Below, piece after piece: positions 1 to 8,809 of a DNA stretch of 64,000 bases (the first letter of the stretch is position 1; each line of letters starts with the position of its first letter). Below the pieces are notes generated by a model. The model ran no database searches. It had not been told where the DNA came from and worked only from the letters and a program-made list of their open reading frames with translations. Where the stretch lies: NCBI RefSeq assembly GCF_004212215.1, contig NZ_QVFV01000001.1, forward strand, positions 1,312,814-1,376,813, read 5' to 3'. This stretch comes from Leptolyngbya iicbica LK (GTDB taxonomy: Bacteria > Cyanobacteriota > Cyanobacteriia > Phormidesmidales > Phormidesmidaceae). The translations under genes and the position numbers were made by a program.

Positions 1-315
1 GCGGCATGGTTATTCAAATCATGGGCTAAGGCGTGAGCCATAGCGTCGGATCGTCGTGTGGGTGTGCTGAGCACAGACAAGGCGGATGGCAGACGCTATG
101 GTGATTAATCAAAAGAGAATGATCTTGAGATTATCTTCCGGCGATCGCCGCCTGGTGTTGAGGGCAGTAAGGGCTTAGCCCTTAAATCATCTCCCCAAGA
201 CCACAAGTTTGGTATCAGCGTTTGGCAGTGCCACACCCCAACCATCGAGGAGGCTATTTTCAAGCACTGACCTAAATGGGCGATCGCGCCCTCTTGTAAA
301 ACCTTGTCCACTCAG
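1..315. other. Intergenic region upstream of pepP
   Basis: I see no convincing gene in this stretch. Its right part, about 181-275, contains a degenerate dispersed repeat, listed separately, that recurs near 36.4 kb. Short reading frames on both strands here are incidental. Confidence 0.6.
183..275. repeat. Dispersed intergenic repeat, copy 1
   Basis: About 90 bases here align without large gaps to 36352-36445, at roughly 70% identity by eye. The best-conserved core reads TTTGGCAGTGCCACACCCCA here and GTTGGGCAATGCCAAGCCCC in the other copy. Both are followed by GGCTATTTTCA or TGCTATTTTCA. On the minus strand both copies encode a similar meaningless peptide (CLKIAS..VG.WHC), which shows the similarity is at the DNA level. 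Both copies lie between genes. Confidence 0.55.
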
Positions 316-1632
316 ATGTTCACTATGCAGTCGGTTTATCAGCAGCGTCGTCAAACCCTTATGTCGCGGATTGGTAGCGGCACCGCCATTTTTGCCAGTG
401 CGCCGCTGGCAGTGATGCACAACGATGTTGAGCACAACTTTCGACAAGACAGCGATTTTTACTATCTCACGGGGTTTAATGAGCCCGGTGCCGTGGCCGT
501 GTTTGCCCCACATCATGAAGAACATCGCTTTGTGCTGTTTGTGCGGCCCAAGGACAAAGACAAGGAAATTTGGTCAGGCCGCCGATTAGGTGTTGACGCC
601 GCGAAGGAAGCGTTGGGGGCCGATGCGGTTTTTCCACTGAGCGAACTGGATGAGAAACTGCCCGAGTATTTGAAAGGGGGCGATCGCCTTTATTACCACT
701 TCGGTCATGACGAAACCCTGAACACCAAAATTCTCCGGCATTGGCGGCGACTGCTGGCCAGCTACGTGAAGCGAGGCACCGGGCCAGTCGCCATTGAAGA
801 CGCCAAACTCCTGCTGCAAAACCAGCGCCGGGTCAAAGGCCCAGAAGAAATTGAGTTGATGCGGCAGGCGATCGCCGTTTCCGTCAAAGCCCACAACTAT
901 GCGCGCGAAATCGCCCAGCCCGGACGCTATGAATACGAAATTCAAGCGGAGATGGAGCACCTGTTCAAACTGGCGGGGGGCGATCCGGCCTATCCTTCCA
1001 TCGTGGCGTCGGGCGACAACGCCTGCATTTTGCACTATGTGGAAAACAACCGCCAGATGCAGGCGGGGGATCTGCTGCTGATTGATGCCGGGGGCTGCAT
1101 CGACTACTACAACGCCGACATTACGCGCACCTTTCCCGTCTCAGGCAAATTTAGCGACGAGCAGCGCATTCTCTATGAGTTGGTGCTGGAGGCTCAGTTA
1201 AAGGCGATCGCTGAAGTCAAACCCGGCAACCCATTCAACGCCTTCCACGATGCCGCCGTGCGCACCATTACCGAAGGCCTGGTGGAACTTGGCCTCCTCG
1301 TGGGCGACATCGACACCCTGATCGAAGAGAAAAAGCACAAAGCCTTTTTCATGCACGGCACGGGCCATTTCCTCGGGTTAGATGTCCACGATACGGGCGT
1401 TCTGCGGAATCCTGACAAAACCTGGAAACCCTTTGAAGTCGGCAATGTTGTCACGGTCGAACCCGGCATTTACGTCACCCCTGATTACGAGCCCGAGGAA
1501 GGGCAGCCCCAGGTAGACGATCGCTGGCGGGGCATCGGCATCCGCATCGAAGACGATGTGCTAGTGACGGACACGGGTTGCGAAGTCCTCACTGCCGGGG
1601 TGCCCAAATCTGTGGCCGACATGGAAAGCTGA
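316..1632 (+). CDS. pepP: Xaa-Pro aminopeptidase (aminopeptidase P, M24B family)
   Basis: This is a cytosolic metallo-aminopeptidase that removes an N-terminal residue preceding proline. The N-terminal AMP_N-type domain shows the characteristic VMHNDVEHNFRQDSDFYYLTG stretch in its first 60 residues. The pita-bread domain follows, with the dinuclear metal ligands visible: Asp in LLIDAGG, Asp in NADITRTF, His in HGTGHFLGLDVHD, Glu in TVEPGIYV and Glu in IRIEDDV. The length of about 438 residues is normal. The start is uncertain: TTG at 304, ATG at 316 and ATG at 325 are in frame with no clear Shine-Dalgarno. Family N-termini begin near MQSVYQQRR, which favours 316 or 325. The gene stands alone and is convergent with menD. 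Confidence 0.93.
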   Translation: MFTMQSVYQQRRQTLMSRIGSGTAIFASAPLAVMHNDVEHNFRQDSDFYYLTGFNEPGAVAVFAPHHEEHRFVLFVRPKDKDKEIWSGRRLGVDAAKEALGADAVFPLSELDEKLPEYLKGGDRLYYHFGHDETLNTKILRHWRRLLASYVKRGTGPVAIEDAKLLLQNQRRVKGPEEIELMRQAIAVSVKAHNYAREIAQPGRYEYEIQAEMEHLFKLAGGDPAYPSIVASGDNACILHYVENNRQMQAGDLLLIDAGGCIDYYNADITRTFPVSGKFSDEQRILYELVLEAQLKAIAEVKPGNPFNAFHDAAVRTITEGLVELGLLVGDIDTLIEEKKHKAFFMHGTGHFLGLDVHDTGVLRNPDKTWKPFEVGNVVTVEPGIYVTPDYEPEEGQPQVDDRWRGIGIRIEDDVLVTDTGCEVLTAGVPKSVADMES

Positions 1633-1667
1633 GATCAGAACATCACCGCTGGGCGACAGGCACAACT

Positions 1668-3437
1668 TCAATCCGGCAGGGTGAAATCGCCCACTGATCG
1701 CAGCAGCTCGGCGCGGAACGCAGCATCCAATTTGCGATCGCACTTCAACTCTAGTAGCCGAACCCTAGCGGTGGGTAACTCGTGAAGGCGATCGGCGAGC
1801 ACTGACCAATTAGCGACCAACTCATAATCGATCTGATGCGCAGCGGCCAGCGTGGCGAAATCCACCGCTTGCGGCGTCGCAAAAAACTTCTCGAACGGCG
1901 GCTCAAACTGAGCGATCGGTAAGCTCTCAAAAATGCCGCCGCCCTGATTATTCACTAACAAAATCGTCAAGTGTCCCGAGCGAGTGCTAGCGTTCAAAAA
2001 GCCATTACTGTCATGTAACAGGGCCAAATCGCCCGTCAGCAAAACGGCTTGTCCGTGATGATGGGCAATTCCCAGAGCAGTAGAAAGCGTGCCATCAATA
2101 CCGTTAGCACCCCGACTAAAGTAGGGGCGAATGCCGCGATCGCTCAACGGCCAAAACCACTCCACATCGCGCACGGGCATACTGTTGGCAATCATCAACG
2201 GTGTTCCAGACGGCAACAACGACGGCAGCAGCCAACTCAGCTTGCCTTCAAACAGGGCGTCCACCGTCTCGAATTTTTCTCGCAGGCGCTGACGAACCCG
2301 TTCATTGCGCCGCAACCATTGCTGACAGTACGGTGAAGTTACCTGCACAGACGAGTTGGGGACGGGATATTGAGCGATCAAGGTATCTAGCGTGATGGGC
2401 AACACGACCGATCGCCCATGCAGAGGATCGCGATTGCGACCACTGCTATCAATGATCCACCGGTGAGGATTGATCTCCGTGAGCCACTGTCGCAGCACTT
2501 TACTCGTGGGTAATGCCCCCAGTTGAATCACTTGCTCCGGGACCAGCGCCTGTGCGTGAGCTTCATGACGCAATAACAGGTCGTAGGTCGTGATCAGATG
2601 GGGATTAAGCGAGGCATGGTTTCTCAACGGCGACAATCCATCGGCAAGGACGGGCCAGCCTAGTTTGTGAGCGAGGGTGGCGATCGCTTTGCAATAGGCC
2701 CCATCCGCTGCCGAACTGGGAGTAGACTGTGGCCCAGCAATAATCAGGCCCCGTTCGGTGTGTTGCCAAGCGGAGGTGAGGTGAGGAGGCCCGCTAGTGA
2801 TTGGGGCGATCGCGCCATCCTCCTTCAGATGGGCGAAAAAGTCGGCGTTGAGAGGGTCTGCCAATGTCTGGGCTAAATCCGTCCCCGTTGAAATGGGCGC
2901 GAGCGGATCGCGAAAGGGACAATTGACGTGTACTGGTCCGGGTACTGGAAACTGGCTCTGTTGGTAAAGCTGGGCGATCGTCTGGCGCAAATAGCGTAGT
3001 TGTGACATCGTCGCCTCGGGCAAGGCGAGTTCCCGATAGCCGCGCACGTAGTCGCCAAAGAGCTTCTGTTGATCAATGGTTTGGCCCGAGGCACAGTCCC
3101 GGAGTTCTGGCGGGCGATCGGCGGTCAGCACCATTAACGGAATACCGCTCTCATACGCCTCAATAATGGCAGGGAAATAGTTGGCCCCTGCCGTCCCCGA
3201 AGTACACACTAACGCTGTGGGCTGACCACTGGCCTTGGCCACGCCTAACGCAAAAAAGCTCGCCGATCGCTCATCCAACATGGGGATCGCCTGAATGTGC
3301 GGATGGTTAGCAAACGCGATCGTTAAGGGAGTGGAGCGCGAGCCGGGTGAAATGACGACCGTTTGCAAACCCAGATGCGCCAGGGTCTCAGCGAGCACCG
3401 ACGCCCACACCGTGTTGGTATTCCTAAAATCCAGCAT
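1668..3437 (-). CDS. menD: 2-succinyl-5-enolpyruvyl-6-hydroxy-3-cyclohexene-1-carboxylate synthase
   Basis: This is a ThDP-dependent enzyme joining isochorismate and 2-oxoglutarate. In cyanobacteria this pathway makes phylloquinone, the PSI secondary acceptor. The N-terminal pyrimidine-binding domain shows VISPGSRSTPL and the LDERSA glutamate. CTSGTAGANYFPAIIEA and the DRPPELRDCASGQTIDQQ stretch are typical MenD. The C-terminal ThDP/Mg domain shows LTGDLALLHDSNG and NNQGGGIFE. The length of 589 residues fits the family. It is read from ATG and lies just downstream of the rpmA terminator, so it must have its own promoter in the roughly 100 bases before 3437. Confidence 0.95.
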   Translation of the reverse strand: MLDFRNTNTVWASVLAETLAHLGLQTVVISPGSRSTPLTIAFANHPHIQAIPMLDERSASFFALGVAKASGQPTALVCTSGTAGANYFPAIIEAYESGIPLMVLTADRPPELRDCASGQTIDQQKLFGDYVRGYRELALPEATMSQLRYLRQTIAQLYQQSQFPVPGPVHVNCPFRDPLAPISTGTDLAQTLADPLNADFFAHLKEDGAIAPITSGPPHLTSAWQHTERGLIIAGPQSTPSSAADGAYCKAIATLAHKLGWPVLADGLSPLRNHASLNPHLITTYDLLLRHEAHAQALVPEQVIQLGALPTSKVLRQWLTEINPHRWIIDSSGRNRDPLHGRSVVLPITLDTLIAQYPVPNSSVQVTSPYCQQWLRRNERVRQRLREKFETVDALFEGKLSWLLPSLLPSGTPLMIANSMPVRDVEWFWPLSDRGIRPYFSRGANGIDGTLSTALGIAHHHGQAVLLTGDLALLHDSNGFLNASTRSGHLTILLVNNQGGGIFESLPIAQFEPPFEKFFATPQAVDFATLAAAHQIDYELVANWSVLADRLHELPTARVRLLELKCDRKLDAAFRAELLRSVGDFTLPD

Positions 3438-3533
3438 CCATCACCCAAATTGGCCTTTGCTACTAAATGTGACCGATTTCCGCCTTCGGAGAAAACGCCG
3501 GAAAGGAGCGCCACACACTCATCACACAACAAA

Positions 3534-3559
3534 AAGGGTGGCTGATATCAGCCACCCTT
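3534..3559 (-). terminator. Rho-independent terminator of the rplU-rpmA operon
   Basis: A perfect 26-base palindrome with 13-base arms (AAGGGTGGCTGAT and its complement) lies 27 bases after the rpmA stop. Read on the minus strand it is followed by TTTTTGTTG, giving a classic stem plus U-tract. It separates the ribosomal-protein operon from menD. Confidence 0.85.
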
Positions 3560-3586
3560 CGGTAAGACATTAACTGTATCGGCAGT

Positions 3587-3853
3587 TTATACCGATGCAG
3601 CCGCCGGATAAACGCTGACTTTTTTGCGGTTTTTGCCTTTGCGCTCAAACGTGACGATGCCGTCAACTAACGCAAATAGGGTATCGTCACCACCGCGGCC
3701 AACATTGTTGCCGGGATGGAACTTGGTGCCCCGCTGACGAATCAAGATGCTGCCTGCAGTGACAGCCTGACCGCCGTAGCGCTTGACGCCCAAGCGTTTG
3801 GCGTTTGAGTCGCGACCGTTACGAGTACTACCTGTACCTTTCTTATGAGCCAT
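3587..3853 (-). CDS. rpmA: 50S ribosomal protein bL27
   Basis: bL27 lies at the peptidyl-transferase centre of the large subunit. The 88-residue protein begins [17 protein letters not shown] and contains the family blocks [12 protein letters not shown] and [15 protein letters not shown]. It starts directly with the mature sequence, with no N-terminal cleavage extension as in Firmicutes. It follows rplU by 33 bases on the same strand and ends at a strong terminator, so the two form an operon. Confidence 0.98.
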   Translation of the reverse strand: MAHKKGTGSTRNGRDSNAKRLGVKRYGGQAVTAGSILIRQRGTKFHPGNNVGRGGDDTLFALVDGIVTFERKGKNRKKVSVYPAAASV

Positions 3854-3886
3854 GATGTGTCTCCGTTCTACTCAATGAATGCAAAC

Positions 3887-4285
3887 CTATTCTTCTTCAG
3901 CCGCTGCGGCAGTGATCGCCGGAGTGGCCGCTGCCGAGCTAGTACCCGCTTCACCGGCCAAAACTTTACCGTTGACGCTGATGGAATCAATCATCAAGCG
4001 AGTCAGCTCTTGACGATGCCCGCGCTTTTTGCGGGTCTTTTTCTTGGGCTTCATCTTGTAAACGATGAGTTTGGGGCCGCGTAGATGACGCATGACCGTG
4101 CCGGAGATGGAAGCACCTTCGACATGGGGTTGGCCGACCATCGTTTCGCCATCATGGGAGACCAGCAGCACTTGGTCAATCTCGACCGTGCCGTCTTCGT
4201 CTACAGCCATGCGGTCAAAGTCGTAATACCGACCAGGCTCGACCCGAAACTGCTTGCCACTGGCTTCAATAATTGCGTAAGTCAT
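3887..4285 (-). CDS. rplU: 50S ribosomal protein bL21
   Basis: The product is a large-subunit protein of about 132 residues. The sequence from [18 protein letters not shown] carries the bL21 signature (I.ASGKQ) and the basic segment [16 protein letters not shown]. The reading frame extends upstream to 4381, but family alignment puts the start at the ATG at 4285. The C-terminus has an Ala-rich, Glu-ending tail ([16 protein letters not shown] type) beyond the conserved fold, as often seen in cyanobacteria. It is the first gene of the rplU-rpmA operon. Confidence 0.96.
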   Translation of the reverse strand: MTYAIIEASGKQFRVEPGRYYDFDRMAVDEDGTVEIDQVLLVSHDGETMVGQPHVEGASISGTVMRHLRGPKLIVYKMKPKKKTRKKRGHRQELTRLMIDSISVNGKVLAGEAGTSSAAATPAITAAAAEEE

Positions 4286-4623
4286 TGATTGTCCTTGCGA
4301 TCGCCGTACAGGTAACAGCTGGGCTGTTTTGCCTAAACCTGATCCGAGCGGGTTTACACACGAACCTTCATTATTCTGCACACATCAGGCCAGTGTCAAC
4401 TTCAGTTTTGTCTTACCAATAGCTCTCGCCGGAGATGGTGGCCCAAAGGGCTAGCAAGCATCGTTCTCCGGGAACCGTCTACTGCCACAGGCGACACGCG
4501 CCTGGCTCTTCCCCGCACTGCATCTGTGCGCGATCGCTCAGAACTTTACCGTTCTTGAGCAAAACTGTCCTGAATTTGGGTACACCGGCTTGTCAAAACA
4601 GACATGCTGCAAAGGTGTAGATT

Positions 4624-5757
4624 ATGGCTGCTGAAGTTTGTTTATTGCTGATGCAATCGCTGATGGGGGACTGTGACGCTCAGGCTACCGAAGCCATTGA
4701 CAGTCCCCCCTCGGTGGTGACGCCCGCCGCGCGGGAAGTGACGACCACCAGAATCGCTCATCGCGCCAACGACACCATTACGCCCACCACCGCAAGGGCC
4801 TTGCCCCAGTTTGGAGAATTGTGTCAGGGCGAAGCTGCTCAACAGCCCGCCATTTGTGTCTTACCCAAGATTGCTCGCAACCAAGCACCGTCATCGACTG
4901 CTGCATCGGCAGCGATCGCCGAACCCATGCCCTTGAACTTGCCGACGACGCCACGTCCGATCGCCACGCCGACCGTCCAGCCCCCTCGTTTTAGCGCCCC
5001 GTCAACCGTAGCCACCCGACCGACCGCAGCCCCCCGACCGGCCAACTATCCGGCCCGGCCGAGCAACGGTTCCGAACTCTTTCGCCAGCGGCAAATTGCC
5101 CTACAGTCGGGACAGTCTTACACGCGCCTGGCGCCCAGTGCCTATGCCAACCAGTGGCAGGTCGTGGGGCGACAACCCACCTACGAAGACTGGAAACAAC
5201 TCTTGGCACAAGAGGCCCGCGCCATGGCCAGAGGACAAGGGCAAAATCGTCTGGAAGTGATTGTGGGGGACTCGTTTGGCCTGTGGCTACCGCCGGAACT
5301 GTTGCCCCGCGATCGCCTCTGGCTCAATCAGAGCATTTCTGGCGATACCACAGGCGGGATTTTGCAGCGCGTCAGCACCTTTGCGGACACTCGCGCCACC
5401 ACCATTCACCTCATGGCGGGGGCCAATGATTTGAAGAATGGCGTGCCGGAAGCCCAAATCTTGAGCAATTTGCAGCGCACGGTACGGGTGCTGCAGTGGC
5501 AACACCCCCAGGCGAAGATTGTGGTCTATTCGGTGTTGCCGACCCGCCGCGCCGAAATTAGCAATGATCGGGTGCGATCGCTCAATGCCAAAATCGCCCA
5601 GATGACCCAGCAGCGGCAGGTAGAATTTCGCGATTTACAGCCTACCTTCCGGGATGAGTGGGGCCACTTGCGCCCCGACCTGACAACGGATGGTCTGCAT
5701 CTGAATCCGCAAGGATATGCGTTGTGGCGACAGGCGATCGTGGCAAGCGCGATTTAG
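4624..5757 (+). CDS. SGNH/GDSL-type hydrolase with Pro/Ala/Thr-rich N-terminus
   Basis: The C-terminal half is an SGNH hydrolase fold, an esterase or acyl-hydrolase class. Block I is VGDSFGLWLP with nucleophile Ser217, block III is GANDLKNG with Asn268, and block V is DGLHLNPQG with Asp356 and His359. The first roughly 150 residues are low-complexity Pro/Ala/Thr and probably a flexible linker. The extreme N-terminus is mildly hydrophobic, but I see no clean signal peptide. Substrate cannot be told; relatives act on lipids, glycans or acylated polysaccharides. The ATG at 4624 is the only plausible start. The gene is divergent from rplU. Confidence 0.8.
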   Translation: MAAEVCLLLMQSLMGDCDAQATEAIDSPPSVVTPAAREVTTTRIAHRANDTITPTTARALPQFGELCQGEAAQQPAICVLPKIARNQAPSSTAASAAIAEPMPLNLPTTPRPIATPTVQPPRFSAPSTVATRPTAAPRPANYPARPSNGSELFRQRQIALQSGQSYTRLAPSAYANQWQVVGRQPTYEDWKQLLAQEARAMARGQGQNRLEVIVGDSFGLWLPPELLPRDRLWLNQSISGDTTGGILQRVSTFADTRATTIHLMAGANDLKNGVPEAQILSNLQRTVRVLQWQHPQAKIVVYSVLPTRRAEISNDRVRSLNAKIAQMTQQRQVEFRDLQPTFRDEWGHLRPDLTTDGLHLNPQGYALWRQAIVASAI

Positions 5758-5792
5758 TGAGTGGAGTGGGTGTGAGGAGTGTGAGGGTAGTT

Positions 5793-5984
5793 GGGTGGCA
5801 GGGTGTAAGGGTGGCAGGGTGAATGGAGTGTGAGTGTGAGTGAGGAGGGTGAGGTAAAACCCACCGACTTTGGATGCTTGGATATCAGAGAAGTCCCGTT
5901 GGATAGGCGTCCTCGCCTGTCCAATCGAACCTGAAACTGAATCAACTGTGCAAATTACAGGGCTAACACCTTATCCTGCCACCC
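5793..5984. repeat. Degenerate inverted-repeat element, copy 1
   Basis: The left arm GGGTGGCAGGGTGTAAGGGTGG at 5793-5814 has a partial inverted counterpart ending CCTGCCACCC at 5975-5984. The same 22-base left arm, with one base different, occurs at 17734-17755, also just beyond the end of a gene and with a complementary right arm. Confidence 0.5.
5899..5924. terminator. Intergenic hairpin downstream of the SGNH hydrolase gene
   Basis: An 11-base stem, TTGGATAGGCG with CGCCTGTCCAA (one G-U pair), encloses a TCCT loop. No T-tract follows. It may be a terminator or part of the surrounding repeat element. Confidence 0.35.
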
Positions 5985-6121
5985 AATGACCCAGCTACCC
6001 AATCACCCAACCACCCAGCTACCGACCCCAGCGGCTTTCGCCTAAAATCGAGCCAGTCCCCGGCAGGTGTTACCAGTTCATCAGGCCAGGACAGACGCAA
6101 TGCTGATGAGGATTGGCCAAT

Positions 6122-8443
6122 ATGGCGGAGGCGATCGCGGCTGACAGGGCGACAACGTTGACCGAGATTCGGGAGAGTTTGCGGGCGGGGCAGCGATCGC
6201 TAGCGGACTGGCAAGGGGGGCCGTTGGCCGTGTCGGCGGTGCCAGGAGCAGGCAAGTCCACAGGCATGGCAGCAGGGGCAGCGATCGCGATCGTGCGTCA
6301 TGAGCTCAATGCCAAACGGCAGTTGGTGTTGGTGACCTTTACCCGGTCAGCGGCGGCGAATTTGAAAGCGAAGGTGCAGCGACATCTGCGATCGCTGCAA
6401 TACCCCCTCAACAGCTTTGTGGTCTACACGCTGCATGGGCTGGCGCTGACGATCGCCACTCGCAATCCCGATTTGTCGGGCATTAGTTTAGACACGCTGA
6501 CGCTCCTGACACCCACGCAAAATAACCGTCTCATTCGCACCTGTGTCGAGCGCTGGCTGGCGGAAAACCCCGACCGATATCAGCGGCTCATCGAGGGACG
6601 ACAATTTGATGGTGAAGAAACGGAGCGATTGCGGCGGCAGTCCACCTTGCGGACGGAAATCTTGCCCAGCCTTGCCACCACGGTCATTCACGAAGCCAAA
6701 AGCTCGGGTATGCCCCCGGCCGAGTTGGCTCAGTTGGCAGCATCTGTGACCCGCACCCTGACCGACGACGTGGAAGATTATGACGTGTTGACGGTGGCGG
6801 CGGGGCTCTACGAGCAATATCAAACCCTGTTGTCGCAACGCCATCTAATTGACTATGACGACATGATTTTATCGGCGCTGCGGGTGCTGGCCGACGACGA
6901 AGCGCGGCGCTTTTGGCAAAATCGCGTGTTTGCGGTGTTTGAAGACGAGGCCCAAGACTCTTCGCCGCTGCAAACCCAATTATTGGAAACCCTGGCACGG
7001 GATGCCGAGGACGCGACGGCTCCCCTGAATTTAGTCCGGGTGGGTGATCCCAACCAAGCAATCAACTCCACATTTACCCCTGCGGATCCGGTCTTTTTTA
7101 ATCAATTTTGCGATCGCGCTCAGCACCAAAACCGGCTCGTCGTCATGGATCAAGCTGGGCGCAGTAGCGGAGTCATTATGGCCGCGGCCAACACCATGCT
7201 GACTTGGGTGAATCAGTCAGGCTTGGCGGGCACGGTGGCCCCGTTCCGGTCGCAGGCGATTCAGCCCGTGCCGGTGGATGATCCCCAGCCGGATGCGAAT
7301 CCGGCCCCCATCGGCGGCGGGGTGGAATTTTACCGTCCCCCCACGGTGATGGAAACGGTCAGACTGTTGGCCCAGCGATCGCTCGCCCTGCACACCGAAA
7401 ATCCAACTTTGAGTCAGGCGATTTTGGTGCGCGAACATCGGCAGGGGCGTTTCATCAACCAACTGCTGCATGATCCCGAGACGTTGGGGGTCGATTTGCT
7501 GAGCACGGGTTTGCAAATTTACGACGTGGGCGAACAAGAGCGCCAAACCCACGTGCCGTCAGAAATGCTGACCATTTTGCAGTTCATCGAGCGGCCCCAT
7601 TCGCCCGATCGCCTCAAGTCACTCCTCCGCGTGTTTGTTGATCGCCAACGCATCGCCTCGCAAGACTTGAACCTACTCGCCAAACAACCCGAGCAGTTTA
7701 TGTATCCGGGGCCGTTGGACTCCCCCCCTACAACCGAAGCGGCCCAACAAGCGCGACGGTTGTGTACGGGCTTACTGCGATCGCGCTTCGAGCTGCCGCC
7801 GTATCACCTGATCCCCTTTGCGGGATTGACTCTCGGCTACAACCAGAGTGAACTCGCCACCGCCGACAAATTAGCCGCTCGCTTGTCCCAGCAAAACCGC
7901 GAAGACAATACCCTCCGCGCCATGATTCAGACTCTGCAAGAAATCGTCGGCTCCGAGCGCTTTGAAGCGGTAGACACCGAAGACCGCGACGATCGCTACA
8001 CGCGGCGCGGCCAACTCACGATTCTCACCATGCACAAAGCCAAAGGGTTGGACTGGGATGTGGTATTCCTGCCCTTTCTCCATGAGCGGACGATCCCCGG
8101 CAATCTGTGGGTACCTCAGCAACAGACTTTTCTGGGAGATTTCAGCTTGCCCGAAGTCGCCCGCGCCCAAATTCGCGCCCACACCCATGCCGAATCCACG
8201 CCCGCCCCGATCCCCGATTTGCTCACCGCCTGGCAGCAGGCCAAAAACCTGAAAACCGCCGAAGAGTTTCGCCTGCTCTACGTCGCCATGACCCGCGCCA
8301 AGCGCCTACTGTGGATGTCGGCCGCCCACTCGGCTCCCTTTACCTGGAGCAATCCCGACAATCTGAGCGATCTGCCCCCCTGTCCCGCATTACCCACAGT
8401 CATGAGCTATTTAGCCGAAACCCGCTCTCGGCAACCACGCTAA
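6122..8443 (+). CDS. UvrD/Rep-family ATP-dependent DNA helicase
   Basis: This is a superfamily 1A 3'-5' helicase of about 773 residues. Visible motifs are motif I (Walker A) VPGAGKS near residue 44, LVTFTRSAAANLKAK (Ia), VYTLHGLA, motif II VFEDEAQDSS, motif III VRVGDPNQAIN, motif V LTILTMHKAKGLDWD, and motif VI LLYVAMTRAKRLLWM. All ATPase motifs look intact. It acts on branched or damaged DNA. No nuclease domain is visible, so it is UvrD/PcrA-like rather than AddA-like. A TTG at 6113 in the same frame is an alternative start. It is monocistronic as far as the flanks show. Confidence 0.9.
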   Translation: MAEAIAADRATTLTEIRESLRAGQRSLADWQGGPLAVSAVPGAGKSTGMAAGAAIAIVRHELNAKRQLVLVTFTRSAAANLKAKVQRHLRSLQYPLNSFVVYTLHGLALTIATRNPDLSGISLDTLTLLTPTQNNRLIRTCVERWLAENPDRYQRLIEGRQFDGEETERLRRQSTLRTEILPSLATTVIHEAKSSGMPPAELAQLAASVTRTLTDDVEDYDVLTVAAGLYEQYQTLLSQRHLIDYDDMILSALRVLADDEARRFWQNRVFAVFEDEAQDSSPLQTQLLETLARDAEDATAPLNLVRVGDPNQAINSTFTPADPVFFNQFCDRAQHQNRLVVMDQAGRSSGVIMAAANTMLTWVNQSGLAGTVAPFRSQAIQPVPVDDPQPDANPAPIGGGVEFYRPPTVMETVRLLAQRSLALHTENPTLSQAILVREHRQGRFINQLLHDPETLGVDLLSTGLQIYDVGEQERQTHVPSEMLTILQFIERPHSPDRLKSLLRVFVDRQRIASQDLNLLAKQPEQFMYPGPLDSPPTTEAAQQARRLCTGLLRSRFELPPYHLIPFAGLTLGYNQSELATADKLAARLSQQNREDNTLRAMIQTLQEIVGSERFEAVDTEDRDDRYTRRGQLTILTMHKAKGLDWDVVFLPFLHERTIPGNLWVPQQQTFLGDFSLPEVARAQIRAHTHAESTPAPIPDLLTAWQQAKNLKTAEEFRLLYVAMTRAKRLLWMSAAHSAPFTWSNPDNLSDLPPCPALPTVMSYLAETRSRQPR

Positions 8444-8809
8444 GCGACGCTTGGCATCCCACGGTGGTTCAGGGCTCAGAGACATCCGGTCACGGCTCCC
8501 AGACAACTCATCGCAATCCGCAGTCAGGTGCCAAGAGCCCAGAAGCTTAAAGAATGGGAATTGAATATAAGTGTGAACAGCCGTCTCGGCTGTTTCGGGG
8601 CAAGCAAGATGCCTGCCCAAAACTTGGATTGCATCAAATCTTGTTTCCTAATCTCATCCCCTCGCTTTTCTGCCAAAGCGATAAACGGAGCTATCTGCGC
8701 AGCGCTGTAGTTCTGGCTGTGGCTGGCTCATCCTCGTTTGAGAACGCCAGTGCCCCCTCGCTCAGTCGTTTAGTGCCATGCTAAGAAGACCTGTTCTTGC
8801 CCCCCTGCC
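8444..8809. other. Intergenic region with two small hairpins
   Basis: There is no supportable gene. It holds a perfect 8-base stem AACAGCCG/CGGCTGTT (8576-8594, loop TCT) and a second stem GGGCAAGCA/TGCCTGCCC with one mismatch (8598-8618). Short frames here have no coding character. Confidence 0.55.
8576..8618. repeat. Paired intergenic hairpins
   Basis: Two adjacent stem-loops lie 3 bases apart. The first is AACAGCCG-TCT-CGGCTGTT, perfect. The second is GGGCAAGCA-AGA-TGCCTGCCC with one A/C mismatch. No T-tract follows. The form resembles small palindromic repeats common between cyanobacterial genes, but I see no second full copy in this window. Confidence 0.4.

Larger units (their letters stand above)
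5758..6121. other. Intergenic region with G-rich and C-rich arms
   Basis: There is no gene here. The left part, 5760-5855, is G/T-rich with reiterated GGGTGGCAGGGTG. The right part, 5966-6030, is its C/A-rich counterpart (CCTGCCACCC, CACCCAACCACCCAG). Between them lies a hairpin at 5899-5924, TTGGATAGGCG/CGCCTGTCCAA with one wobble pair. See the repeat entries. Confidence 0.6.

Noticed and set aside
105-311. Minus-strand frame with CLKIAS..WHC peptide, similar to one near 36.4 kb
   Set aside because: The similarity reflects a DNA repeat; neither frame has a start signal or protein-like composition.
4435-4620. 61-codon frame just before the SGNH hydrolase
   Set aside because: Lies in the divergent promoter region, no SD, Arg/His/Cys-rich random composition.
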